The notes beneath the pieces are model-generated. The model made no database searches and had not been told where the DNA came from. It saw nothing but the letters and a program-made list of their open reading frames with translations. The translations under genes and the position numbers were made by a program. 64,000 bases of DNA from Burkholderiales bacterium (GTDB taxonomy: Bacteria; Pseudomonadota; Gammaproteobacteria; Burkholderiales; Burkholderiaceae_C): positions 87,473 through 151,472 of the forward strand of contig CANGHK010000005.1 of assembly GCA_947453625.1 (NCBI GenBank), read 5' to 3'. Below, piece after piece: positions 36,812 through 44,399 of this stretch (the first letter of the stretch is position 1; each line of letters begins with the position of its first letter).

Positions 36812-37660
36812 CTAGTCCAGGCAGGTGGCTGCCAGGCACAGGTCGTCCCAGGCCCTGGCCTTGTCGGCGGGCTGGCGCAACAGGTAGGCCGGGTGGTAGG
36901 TGACGACCAGCGGCACGCCTCGCCAGTCGTGCAGGCGGCCGCGCAGCTTGCCTATCGGCTCGTCGCTGCCCAGCAGCGACTGCACCGCGAAACGCCCCAT
37001 CGCCAGGATCACGCGCGGCTGCACCAGCGCGAGCTGGCGTTCCAGGAACGGCTGGCAGCTGGCGCGTTCGGCCGCCGTCGGGTTGCGGTTGCGCGGCGGC
37101 CGGCATTTCAGCGCGTTGGCGATGTAGACCTGGCGCGCCGGATCGGCGGGTTCGGTGGGTTCGGTGGCGTCCCGGCTCAGGCCCAGCGCCCGCAGCATGC
37201 GGTCGAGCAACTGGCCGGATTCGCCGACGAAAGGCTCGCCCAGCCCGTCTTCCTGCTCGCCCGGCGCCTCGCCGACGATCATCCAGTGCGCCCTTGGATG
37301 GCCGACGCCGAACACGGTTTGCTGCCGGGTTTCGCACAGGCTGCAGGCCCGGCAGGTCTCGACCGCCGAGCGCAGCGCCGGCCAATCCATCGCCAGCAGT
37401 GCCGGGTCGGCGGGCGCGCGGGTGACCGGCTGCGGGGCCGACGGCGGGGTGGCCGGACTGGCCGCCAGCGTCGGGGGCCGGACGGCTGCGGGCGCCGGCG
37501 GAACGGTGGCGGCGGCCCGCTCCGCCTCGACCGGCGCCGTAGCGGCGGTGACTGCGGTCGCCGTCGCCGCCACGGGCTGCTCGGCCGCCGCCGCGGCCGG
37601 CAGCCACAGCCGCAGCCCCATCTCGCGCAGCATCGCCTGTTGCGGCTCAGACCAGCGCAT
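36812..37660 (-). CDS. Uracil-DNA glycosylase, type 4 (iron-sulfur)
   Basis: A 282-residue DNA repair enzyme. Motif A is GEAPGEQEDGLGEPF and motif B HPAYLLR. The [4Fe-4S] cysteines are in CRACSLC, in ALKCRPP and in RASCQPF. An Ala/Pro-rich linker of about 100 residues separates a short N-terminal segment (SEPQQAMLREMGLRLW) from the catalytic domain; this is common in Burkholderiales members. It removes uracil from DNA. ATG 37660 is chosen because it overlaps rimI by 14 bases and the N-terminal helix is conserved; longer readings run into rimI. Confidence 0.9.
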   Translation of the reverse strand: MRWSEPQQAMLREMGLRLWLPAAAAAEQPVAATATAVTAATAPVEAERAAATVPPAPAAVRPPTLAASPATPPSAPQPVTRAPADPALLAMDWPALRSAVETCRACSLCETRQQTVFGVGHPRAHWMIVGEAPGEQEDGLGEPFVGESGQLLDRMLRALGLSRDATEPTEPADPARQVYIANALKCRPPRNRNPTAAERASCQPFLERQLALVQPRVILAMGRFAVQSLLGSDEPIGKLRGRLHDWRGVPLVVTYHPAYLLRQPADKARAWDDLCLAATCLD

Positions 37661-38180
37661 GGCGGGCCCCGTCGTCGTCCGTGGTGGTGGGCCGCCAGCG
37701 CGGGCCGTCCAGGGCCAGGCGCAGCACCAGCGCGTCTTCGCGCCGTCCTCCTTCTGCCGGGTAATAGCCGCGTCGGCAGCCGACTTCGGCAAAGCCGAAG
37801 TCGCGGTACAGGCCGCGTGCCGGCAGGTTGCTGGGCCGCACTTCCAGCCACAGCCTCAGGTCGCCACGGCGCAGCGCGTGGTCGACCAGGCCGGCCAGCA
37901 GCGCCCGGCCCTGGCCGCTGCGTTTGCGCGCTGGTGCCACGGTGATGTTGAGCAGGTGGGTTTCCTCGAAGCCCGGCAGCGCAACGAAATAGCCCAGCAG
38001 GCTGCCGTCGCCATCGAGCCGCAACTCGGCGCTGTAACCCGCTGCCAGCGAGTCGATGAAGTTGCCGCGGCTCCAGGGGTGGGGGTAGGCCATCGCCTCG
38101 ATGGCCAGCACGGCATCCAGGTCGGCCACGGTCATCGCGCGGTGCCAGGGTTCGGGTCGTGGGCGCAACACTGCGTTCAC
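37647..38180 (-). CDS. rimI: Ribosomal protein bS18 N-acetyltransferase RimI
   Basis: A 177-residue GNAT acetyltransferase. The acetyl-CoA loop RKRSGQGRALL follows ITVAPA. The RimI features are AMAYPHPWSRGNFIDSL near the N-terminus and LEVRPSNLPARGLYRDFGF at the C-terminal half. It acetylates the N-terminus of ribosomal protein S18. It starts with GTG and overlaps the tsaB stop (GTGA), and overlaps the UDG start by 14 bases, giving a tsaB-rimI-udg operon. That arrangement is common in Betaproteobacteria. Confidence 0.92.
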   Translation of the reverse strand: MNAVLRPRPEPWHRAMTVADLDAVLAIEAMAYPHPWSRGNFIDSLAAGYSAELRLDGDGSLLGYFVALPGFEETHLLNITVAPARKRSGQGRALLAGLVDHALRRGDLRLWLEVRPSNLPARGLYRDFGFAEVGCRRGYYPAEGGRREDALVLRLALDGPRWRPTTTDDDGARHALV

Positions 38181-38914
38181 GGCGCGGCGCCGCCACTGGC
38201 CAAGGCGTCGCGCCTGGCCATGCGCTCGGCGGTGGTCAGCGCCACCTTGTCACGCAGGTAGAGCGGCAAGGCCTGGTCGGCGGCCATGCCTAGGCCCTGG
38301 TCCCAGGCGGCACTGGCCAGCCGTAGCAGCGCGCCGGCCCGGTTGCCGACCTGCGGCCACAGCGCCGCGCCGTCCCAGGGTAGGCGGTCGGCAAAGGCGG
38401 TGATGGCGCTGCCGGCCACCTGCCGCGGCGGGTCGGCGGCCCAGGCCGCGGCCAGCGCCGGCAGGGACCAGAGCTGCGGCGCCACCAGCACCTGCCAAGC
38501 ACCGGCATCGAAGCGGTAGCGCGCGGCGTAGACCTCGTCCATGCGCGCGTCCATCGCCACCCACCAGTCCTGCGGCGCCGCGCCGTCGCTGGCCTGCACC
38601 CTGGCGTCTTCGGCAGCGATCAGCAGGCTGTCGATCGCCAGCACCGGCGTGTCGTGGGCGAAGGCCAGGCCCTGTGCCACCGCGCAGGCGGTGCGCAGCC
38701 CGGTGAAAGCCCCCGGCCCCTGGCCGAAGGCGATGGCCTGGACCTGGGCCAGCGTCAGGCCGGCCTCTGACAGCAACTGCATCAGCGCCGGGATCAGACT
38801 GGCCGACGCCAGCGGCCCACCGGGCTCGACCCGGCTGAACTCGCCGTCCGGCGCGAGCAGGGCCACCGCCAACTGGTCGGTCGAGGTGTCGAGGGCAAGC
38901 AGGCAGGGGTTCAT
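38177..38914 (-). CDS. tsaB: tRNA t6A biosynthesis protein TsaB
   Basis: A 245-residue ASKHA-fold protein of the threonylcarbamoyl transferase complex (TsaB-TsaD-TsaE) that makes t6A37 in ANN-decoding tRNAs. The N-terminus MNPCLLALDTSTDQLAVALL and GFGQGPGAFTGLR-type segment (IAFGQGPGAFTGLRTACAVA) are diagnostic. The C-terminal part follows AMDARMDEVYAARY. ATG 38914 fits the family start. It heads the operon with rimI and the uracil-DNA glycosylase. TsaC, the enzyme for the preceding step, is encoded about 1 kb away. Confidence 0.93.
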   Translation of the reverse strand: MNPCLLALDTSTDQLAVALLAPDGEFSRVEPGGPLASASLIPALMQLLSEAGLTLAQVQAIAFGQGPGAFTGLRTACAVAQGLAFAHDTPVLAIDSLLIAAEDARVQASDGAAPQDWWVAMDARMDEVYAARYRFDAGAWQVLVAPQLWSLPALAAAWAADPPRQVAGSAITAFADRLPWDGAALWPQVGNRAGALLRLASAAWDQGLGMAADQALPLYLRDKVALTTAERMARRDALASGGAAP

Positions 38915-38963
38915 CGGGGTGCCGGGGCGAGCCGCTGCGCCTTGCCGCTGCCGCGCCGCTCGC

Positions 38964-39974
38964 TCAGAACGGGTTGCCGCTGGCGCGCGAGACCGCTTGC
39001 GAGCCGATCCGGCTGTGCGCATTCGGCCCAAGGTGGCGGTCGCTGGCCCACAGGTGGGTGCTGGACGACGCGCCGTCGACCAGCGTGGTGGTATCGCAGG
39101 TCAGCACCGCAGTGGCAATGTCGTCCACCGAACTGCTGTCCGGGAGGTTGGCACAGGCCGCCACGTTGCTGACCGCTGGCGCGCTGAGGTAGGCCGCTGG
39201 TGTCTTGGCCATCGCCGCGACGATGTCGTCGGCCAGTACCAGGCCGTAGTTGCGACCGTCATAGGCGGTGGCGTCGATGCGGGTGCGCAGATAGGCGTTG
39301 AACTCGTAGCTCAGGTTGGCCAACTGCCCGATCGCGCCGGGGTTGGTCGCTGCGGCTTTGACGGCATAAGGGCTCAGCGACAGGTCGGGAATCGTGAAGA
39401 CCAGCGCGCGAGCGCCGGTCTTGAGGATGGCGTTGACCTGGGCCGCGGCGACGCCGCCCCGGCGTTGCGCCTCCTTGATCGCATCGCCGGTGCTCAAGCC
39501 GGCCTGCGTGCGCTCATAGAGATCGATGATGTCGTTGCTGCCTATCATCACCGTCGCCATGTCGTAGGCGTTCAGGTCGCCCTGGTTGGCGATCTGCTGG
39601 CCCAGGCCGGTGCTCGAGTCGTCGACCTTGGCCAGCCGCATAGCCTGCACAAAGGCCTTGGGCGTGGTGCCCAGGGGGTTGCAGGGGCCGAAGACCAAGC
39701 CGTAGTGCGTGGCCACCGCCTGCACGAAGGTCGGCAGGGTCAGGCACCTGCCGACGCTGCCTGTGCTGCGGTCATTGATGCTGTACTTGAAGCCGTCGCT
39801 GTTGCCATCGTCCTCGATCAGGCTGTTCTCGTCGCCGAACACGATCAGCCGCGAAGGTTTGAAGGCCTGCACCTGCGAAGTGCCGCCGCCGCAAGCCGCC
39901 AACAACACCGCGGCGATCGCCACAGGGACCAGCACACGCCTGCTTAAGCGGCGCAATTCACGAAAAAGAGTCAT
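38964..39974 (-). CDS. SGNH/GDSL-like hydrolase lipoprotein
   Basis: A 336-residue predicted lipoprotein (basic n-region, hydrophobic stretch, lipobox LAAC at about residue 27). It is related to SGNH hydrolases. Block III is VMIGSNDI and block V SDRHLGPNAH, but block I reads VFGDENSL instead of FGDS-L-D, so the nucleophile Ser is not in the usual place; members of this type are common in Burkholderiales. It is expected in the outer membrane or periplasm as an esterase. A GTG 18 bases upstream is possible, but ATG 39974 gives the normal signal. Confidence 0.78.
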   Translation of the reverse strand: MTLFRELRRLSRRVLVPVAIAAVLLAACGGGTSQVQAFKPSRLIVFGDENSLIEDDGNSDGFKYSINDRSTGSVGRCLTLPTFVQAVATHYGLVFGPCNPLGTTPKAFVQAMRLAKVDDSSTGLGQQIANQGDLNAYDMATVMIGSNDIIDLYERTQAGLSTGDAIKEAQRRGGVAAAQVNAILKTGARALVFTIPDLSLSPYAVKAAATNPGAIGQLANLSYEFNAYLRTRIDATAYDGRNYGLVLADDIVAAMAKTPAAYLSAPAVSNVAACANLPDSSSVDDIATAVLTCDTTTLVDGASSSTHLWASDRHLGPNAHSRIGSQAVSRASGNPF

Positions 39975-40020
39975 CAGAGTTCCATCAGTCACTGTCAGAG
40001 CAGCGGGATCGGTGCGCCCG

Positions 40021-41001
40021 TCAGGGCGTGGCCGCCCGCCGCAGCCTGTCGATCACACCGTCCCAGGCCGGCTGGTCGGGCGGCTGCTCGACCCAGATCT
40101 CGGCCCGGCCTTCGGCGTCGAACTGGCGCAGCACGGCAAACAATTCATGTGCCACCGCCGCCGGGTCGTCGGGCATGGCCTGCCAGCGCAGGCCGGCCAT
40201 TCCGGCGCCGGACCGGCGCGAATATACCGCCAGGCCAGCCGGCAGGTCTCGGCTGGGCTCGAGCGCCGCGCTCAGCGCCTGGCTCGACCACAGCCGCAGC
40301 CGCGCTGCCGGCGCGTAATGCGAGGCCAGCATGCCGGGTGCGCGCGGCGACTGTGCGTCGGGTGCGCGCAGCGGCTCGCCGATCACGGCTTCGAGTTGGG
40401 CGCGGGTCAACACTCCGGGGCGCAGCAGCACCGGCGCGCCGCGGCTCAGGTCGACGATGGTCGACTCGATGCCCAGCGCGCAGTCGCCGCCATCGAGCAC
40501 CCAGAGATCGGCGCCAAATTCCTGCGCGACATGCGCCGCCCGGGTCGGGCTGATGCGGCCGAAGCGGTTGGCGCTGGGCGCGGCCACCCCCGGCACGCCC
40601 AGACCTGCTGCGGCGCGCAGCAGCGCCTGGGCCACCGGGTGGGCGGGGCAGCGCAGGGCGATGCTGTCCTGGCCGGCGGCGGCGGCGCTGGCCTGGCCAG
40701 GCGCGCGCGGCACGATCAGCGTCACCGGGCCGGGCCAGAAGGCCTGTGTCAGTTGCCGTGCGGCCTCGGGCAGCGTGGCGGCAAACGGTGCGGCCTGGGC
40801 CAGGTCGGCCACGTGGACGATCAGCGGATGGTCGGCAGGCCGGCCCTTGGCGGCAAAGATCGCGGCCACCGCCGCGTCGTCGTCGGCGCGCGCGCCCAGG
40901 CCGTAGACGGTCTCGGTCGCGAACGCCACCAGGCCGCCCTCGGCCAGCCGCCTGGCCGCCGCGGCGACTGCCGCCGGGTCGTCGCCGCGCATCAGCGGCA
41001 T
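40021..41001 (-). CDS. tsaC: L-threonylcarbamoyladenylate synthase TsaC/Sua5
   Basis: A 326-residue protein with an N-terminal YrdC domain (GGLVAFATETVYGLGARADD, KGRPADHPLIVHV, SANRFGRISPT) and a C-terminal Sua5 domain (GMLASHYAPAARLRLW). The two-domain length marks it as Sua5 type rather than the short TsaC. It makes threonylcarbamoyl-AMP from Thr, bicarbonate and ATP for t6A. It lies 16 bases downstream of purK, making a purE-purK-tsaC operon. ATG 41001 is preferred over an upstream in-frame start inside purK. Confidence 0.93.
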   Translation of the reverse strand: MPLMRGDDPAAVAAAARRLAEGGLVAFATETVYGLGARADDDAAVAAIFAAKGRPADHPLIVHVADLAQAAPFAATLPEAARQLTQAFWPGPVTLIVPRAPGQASAAAAGQDSIALRCPAHPVAQALLRAAAGLGVPGVAAPSANRFGRISPTRAAHVAQEFGADLWVLDGGDCALGIESTIVDLSRGAPVLLRPGVLTRAQLEAVIGEPLRAPDAQSPRAPGMLASHYAPAARLRLWSSQALSAALEPSRDLPAGLAVYSRRSGAGMAGLRWQAMPDDPAAVAHELFAVLRQFDAEGRAEIWVEQPPDQPAWDGVIDRLRRAATP

Positions 41002-41017
41002 GTCGGCGCCATCCGGC

Positions 41018-42190
41018 TCAGGCCGCCGGCCAGGCCGGCAGGCCCAGCAGCGCGGCGGCCTGCAGGGCGGTGGCGTTGGCTGTGGCCGCATCGGCCGCGG
41101 TCACGGTCAGGTGGCCCATCTTGCGGCCCGGCCTGGCGTTGGCCTTGCCGTACAGGTGCAGGTGTACGCCGGGCAGCGCCAGCAGCGCTGCCCAGTCGGG
41201 GGCCTTCTCGGGGCCGCCGTCCTGCAGCCACAGGTCGCCCAGCAGGTTGAGCATCACGGCGGCCGAATGCTGGCGAGGTGCGGTCAGCGGCAGGCCGGCC
41301 AGCGTGCGCACCTGCAGTTCGAACTGGCTGACGTCGCTGCCGTCCAGCGACCAATGCGCCGAGTTGTGCGGGCGCGGCGCCATCTCGTTGGCCACCAGGC
41401 TGCCGTCGGCCAGCACGAAGAACTCGACGCACAGCACGCCGACATAGTCCATCGCCTCGGCCAGCGCGGTGGCGGCCTGGGTGGCGGCCTGTTGCTGCGC
41501 CGGCGTGGCGTCGGGTGCCGGCACCTGGGTGACGGCGAGGATGCCGTCGCGGTGCAGGTTTTGCTGCACCGGCAGCGTCACCGAATCGCCGTCGGCTCCG
41601 CGCGCCACCACCACGCTGAGCTCCAGCGCCAGCGCCAGCCGCTTTTCCAGCACGCAGGGGGCCTGGCCCAGGCTGGCCCAGGCGGCGGCCAGTTCGCTGC
41701 GGTCGGCCACCCGCACCTGGCCCTTGCCGTCGTAGCCCAGCCTGGCGGTCTTGAGGATGCCGGGCAGCAGATCGTCGGCCACAGTGGCCAGGCGCTCGGG
41801 CGTGTCGATCAGCGCAAAGGGCGCGCAGGCCACGCCGCAACGCCGGAACTGGGCCTTCTCGGCGGCGCGGTCCTGGCAGATCGCCACCGCGTCAGCGCCG
41901 GGCGCGACCCGCCGGTAGGCGCCGAGCGTGACGAGCGCGCCGGCCGGCACGTTCTCGAATTCGGTGGTGATGGCCTCGGTGCGCTGCATCAGCTGCGCCA
42001 GGCCCTGCTCGTCGAGGTAGCCGGTGTCGATGTGGTAATGCGCCACCAGCCCGGCGGGCGAGGTGGCATCGGGGTCGAGCACGGCCGTGAAGTAGCCCAG
42101 CGACTGCGCCGCCTGGACGAACATGCGGCCCAATTGCCCGCCCCCCATCACGCCCAGCGTGGCGCCGGGCAGGATTGCTTTGCGGCTCAT
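41018..42190 (-). CDS. purK: N5-carboxyaminoimidazole ribonucleotide synthase PurK
   Basis: A 390-residue ATP-grasp enzyme of de novo purine synthesis. It carboxylates AIR to N5-CAIR with ATP and bicarbonate. The N-terminal PurK motif is [21 protein letters not shown]. The ATP-grasp core has [16 protein letters not shown] and [25 protein letters not shown], the catalytic and metal-binding segment. It overlaps purE by 4 bases (ATGA); the product is passed to PurE, the mutase. Confidence 0.95.
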   Translation of the reverse strand: MSRKAILPGATLGVMGGGQLGRMFVQAAQSLGYFTAVLDPDATSPAGLVAHYHIDTGYLDEQGLAQLMQRTEAITTEFENVPAGALVTLGAYRRVAPGADAVAICQDRAAEKAQFRRCGVACAPFALIDTPERLATVADDLLPGILKTARLGYDGKGQVRVADRSELAAAWASLGQAPCVLEKRLALALELSVVVARGADGDSVTLPVQQNLHRDGILAVTQVPAPDATPAQQQAATQAATALAEAMDYVGVLCVEFFVLADGSLVANEMAPRPHNSAHWSLDGSDVSQFELQVRTLAGLPLTAPRQHSAAVMLNLLGDLWLQDGGPEKAPDWAALLALPGVHLHLYGKANARPGRKMGHLTVTAADAATANATALQAAALLGLPAWPAA

Positions 42191-42723
42191 GCCGGGCTCG
42201 ATGAAAGGTCAGCGCTCATCGCGCGTGCGACGTCGGTCTGTCTGGCGCGAAAGGCCAGCAGTTGGTCGTGCAGCGCCGGGTCGCCGCTGGCCAGCATCGC
42301 CACCGCGAACAGCGCAGCGTTGGCCGCGCCGGCCGCGCCGATGGCGAAGGTGGCCACCGGAATGCCCTTGGGCATCATCACGATAGAGTGCAGCGAGTCG
42401 ACCCCGGCCAGGTGTTTGCTGGCCACCGGAACGCCGAGCACCGGCACGGTGGTCTTGGCCGCCAGCATGCCCGGCAGGTGGGCCGCGCCGCCCGCCCCGG
42501 CGATGATCGCGCGCAGGCCGCGGCCGGCAGCGGCCTCGGCGTAGGCGAACATCTCGTCGGGCATGCGGTGCGCCGAGACCACCCGGCATTCGTGCGGCAC
42601 GCCGAACTCGGCGAGAATCCCGGCTGCCTGGCGCATCGTTTCCCAGTCGCTGGACGAACCCATCAACACGCCGACCAGGGTCGGCGTGTTGCTGTCCGGG
42701 GTCGTTTCAACGCTTGCTGTCAT
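42187..42723 (-). CDS. purE: N5-carboxyaminoimidazole ribonucleotide mutase PurE
   Basis: A 178-residue class I PurE converting N5-CAIR to CAIR. Landmarks are [13 protein letters not shown] (phosphate-binding SDW), [11 protein letters not shown] with the catalytic His, and [19 protein letters not shown] 42723 is chosen; a TTG at 42744 in frame would add seven residues. It heads the purE-purK-tsaC operon, and a TACAAT box on the minus strand lies about 55 bases upstream. Confidence 0.95.
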   Translation of the reverse strand: MTASVETTPDSNTPTLVGVLMGSSSDWETMRQAAGILAEFGVPHECRVVSAHRMPDEMFAYAEAAAGRGLRAIIAGAGGAAHLPGMLAAKTTVPVLGVPVASKHLAGVDSLHSIVMMPKGIPVATFAIGAAGAANAALFAVAMLASGDPALHDQLLAFRARQTDVARAMSADLSSSPA

Positions 42724-42778
42724 GCTGGTTTCCACGTCTGGCAAGGCGGTTGCTCCGGCAGCTCTTCAAAAGCATTGA

Positions 42779-42784
42779 ATTGTA
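42779..42784 (-). promoter_or_regulatory. Possible -10 box (TACAAT) for purE-purK-tsaC
   Basis: On the minus strand, TACAAT lies about 55 bases before the purE start in the divergent region with the thioredoxin gene. No good -35 hexamer is seen at 16-18 bases, so the assignment rests on the -10 alone. Confidence 0.3.
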
Positions 42785-42844
42785 GGCGGGCGCCTCTATC
42801 TGCCCTGTCTTGCCCCACATCACCCTGAGCCTGCAGCCCACACC

Positions 42845-43792
42845 ATGAGCGACATCACGATACAGAACTTCGAAGCCGAGTTGATCCAGGCCTCGATGCA
42901 GCAGCCGGTGCTGCTCGACATCTGGGCGCCCTGGTGCGGCCCCTGCCGCACGCTCGGGCCGCTGCTCGAGAAAGTGGAGGTGGCCTATGCCGGTCGTTTC
43001 AGGCTGGCCAAGCTCAACAGCGACGACCAGCCCGAGATCGCCGCCCAGCTCAGCCAGGCCTTCGGCGTGCGCTCGATCCCGTTCTGCGTGATGTTCAAGG
43101 ACGGCCAGCCGGTCGACGGTTTCGTCGGTGCGCTGCCCGAAGCCCAGATCCGCGAGTTTCTCGACCGCCATGTGGCCAGCGCCGAAGCCCAGGAGGCCGA
43201 GCAGGACGTCGCCGAGGCCGAGGTGCTGGAGGACGAGGGCGATCTGGGTGCCGCGCTGGACAAGCTGGCCCAGGCGGTGGCCACCGACCCGGCCAACGAG
43301 GCCGCGCGCTGCGACTTCGTCAAGCTGTTGATCGAGACCGGCCAGATCGCCGAGGCCCGCCAGGCCTGGACGCCGGTGGCGCCCCGGGCCCTGGTCGACG
43401 GCCGGATCGCGGCCTTGGGGCTGTGGCTGGACGCCTGCGAGAAAGCCCCTTCGGCGCGGTCGCCGCAGGCACTGGCGGCGGCGATCGCCGCCAATCGGCG
43501 CGATTTCGACGCCCGCCACGAGCTGGCGCAAGGCCTGATGGCGGCCGGTCGTTTCACCGAGGCGATGGACGAGTTGTTGGAAATCGTGATGCGTGACAAG
43601 GCCTGGTGCGACCAACTGGCGCGCAAGACCTATGTCGCGATCCTCGAGTTGATGAGCAAGCCGGCACCCAAGGCGGGCGCCGCCGGTGAGCCGGCCAAGG
43701 GCACGCTCGAAGTGGTCGGCCGCGCCGCGGTCGTGCCCGGCGATCCGGTGATCGACCAGTACCGGCGCAAGCTGAGCATGGCGCTGTTCTGA
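42845..43792 (+). CDS. Thioredoxin-TPR fusion protein (YbbN/CnoX-like)
   Basis: A 315-residue cytoplasmic protein. The thioredoxin domain (1-110) has the active site WCGPC (Cys31-Cys34) and cis-Pro in VRSIPFCVMF. A TPR-like C-terminal half (about 120-290) follows, with two helical repeat blocks (AEAEVLEDEGDLGAALDKLA; FDARHELAQGLMAAGRFTEA). The layout is that of YbbN/CnoX, which guard client proteins from oxidation with GroEL/DnaK. E. coli CnoX has lost one active-site Cys, while here CGPC is intact, so oxidoreductase activity is expected. It is a single gene, divergent from purE. Confidence 0.9.
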   Translation: MSDITIQNFEAELIQASMQQPVLLDIWAPWCGPCRTLGPLLEKVEVAYAGRFRLAKLNSDDQPEIAAQLSQAFGVRSIPFCVMFKDGQPVDGFVGALPEAQIREFLDRHVASAEAQEAEQDVAEAEVLEDEGDLGAALDKLAQAVATDPANEAARCDFVKLLIETGQIAEARQAWTPVAPRALVDGRIAALGLWLDACEKAPSARSPQALAAAIAANRRDFDARHELAQGLMAAGRFTEAMDELLEIVMRDKAWCDQLARKTYVAILELMSKPAPKAGAAGEPAKGTLEVVGRAAVVPGDPVIDQYRRKLSMALF

Positions 43793-43832
43793 GGCCGGTC
43801 CGGCGCTGCCCGGCAAGACCAGCCTCCCCACC

Positions 43833-43838
43833 TACAAT
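43833..43838 (+). promoter_or_regulatory. Possible -10 box for yajC-secD-secF
   Basis: CTACAATACCGGG contains TACAAT 49 bases before the yajC start. A nearly identical string (CTACAATGCCGGG) precedes the MidA-like gene at 58284. No convincing -35 is seen. Confidence 0.3.
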
Positions 43839-43887
43839 ACCGGGTTGGCCCGCGCCGTGAGCGGGCGCCCAGACCAGGACCACTCCC

Positions 43888-44232
43888 ATGTTCATCTCAG
43901 AAGCTTTTGCCCAGACCGCGCCGGCCGCTGCCAGCGGCGGTGGACTCGAATCGATGTTCGGCTCGCTCGGCCAGTTTCTGCCGCTGGTGCTGATGTTCGT
44001 GGTGCTGTACTTCATCATGATCCGGCCGCAGATGAAGCGCCAGAAAGAACACAAGTCGATGATCGACGCACTGGCCAAGGGCGACGAGATCGTCACCACC
44101 GGCGGCATGATCGGGCGCGTGGCCAAGATGGGCGAGAGCATGCTGCAGGTCGAAGTGGCCAACGGCGTCGAACTGCAGATCCAGCGCAGCGCGGTGGTGC
44201 AGGTGTTGCCCAAGGGCACTTTCGGCAAGTGA
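43888..44232 (+). CDS. yajC: Preprotein translocase subunit YajC
   Basis: A 114-residue small membrane protein of the SecDF-YajC complex. A short periplasmic N-terminus is followed by one membrane segment (LGQFLPLVLMFVVLYFIMIR) and the conserved RPQMKRQKEHKSMIDALAKG. A compact beta domain follows (GDEIVTTGGMIGRV). The order yajC-secD-secF is standard in proteobacteria; the usual upstream tgt gene is not present here. The gap to secD (167 bases) contains a GC-rich hairpin. Confidence 0.95.
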   Translation: MFISEAFAQTAPAAASGGGLESMFGSLGQFLPLVLMFVVLYFIMIRPQMKRQKEHKSMIDALAKGDEIVTTGGMIGRVAKMGESMLQVEVANGVELQIQRSAVVQVLPKGTFGK

Positions 44233-44399
44233 GCCGGCCTGCCGCTGGCCGGGCAACGGGTCAGGGACCTGGCGACAGATCCCCGGCCAGCGCGGTCGGC
44301 GCCGCAGGCACTCCCGGGCCTGCCCGCGGCTGCTGAGTCGCCTGACAATGTGACCGGCCCGCTCGGGCCAGCCCGGGTCACCGGGCCGAGGAACGCAAG

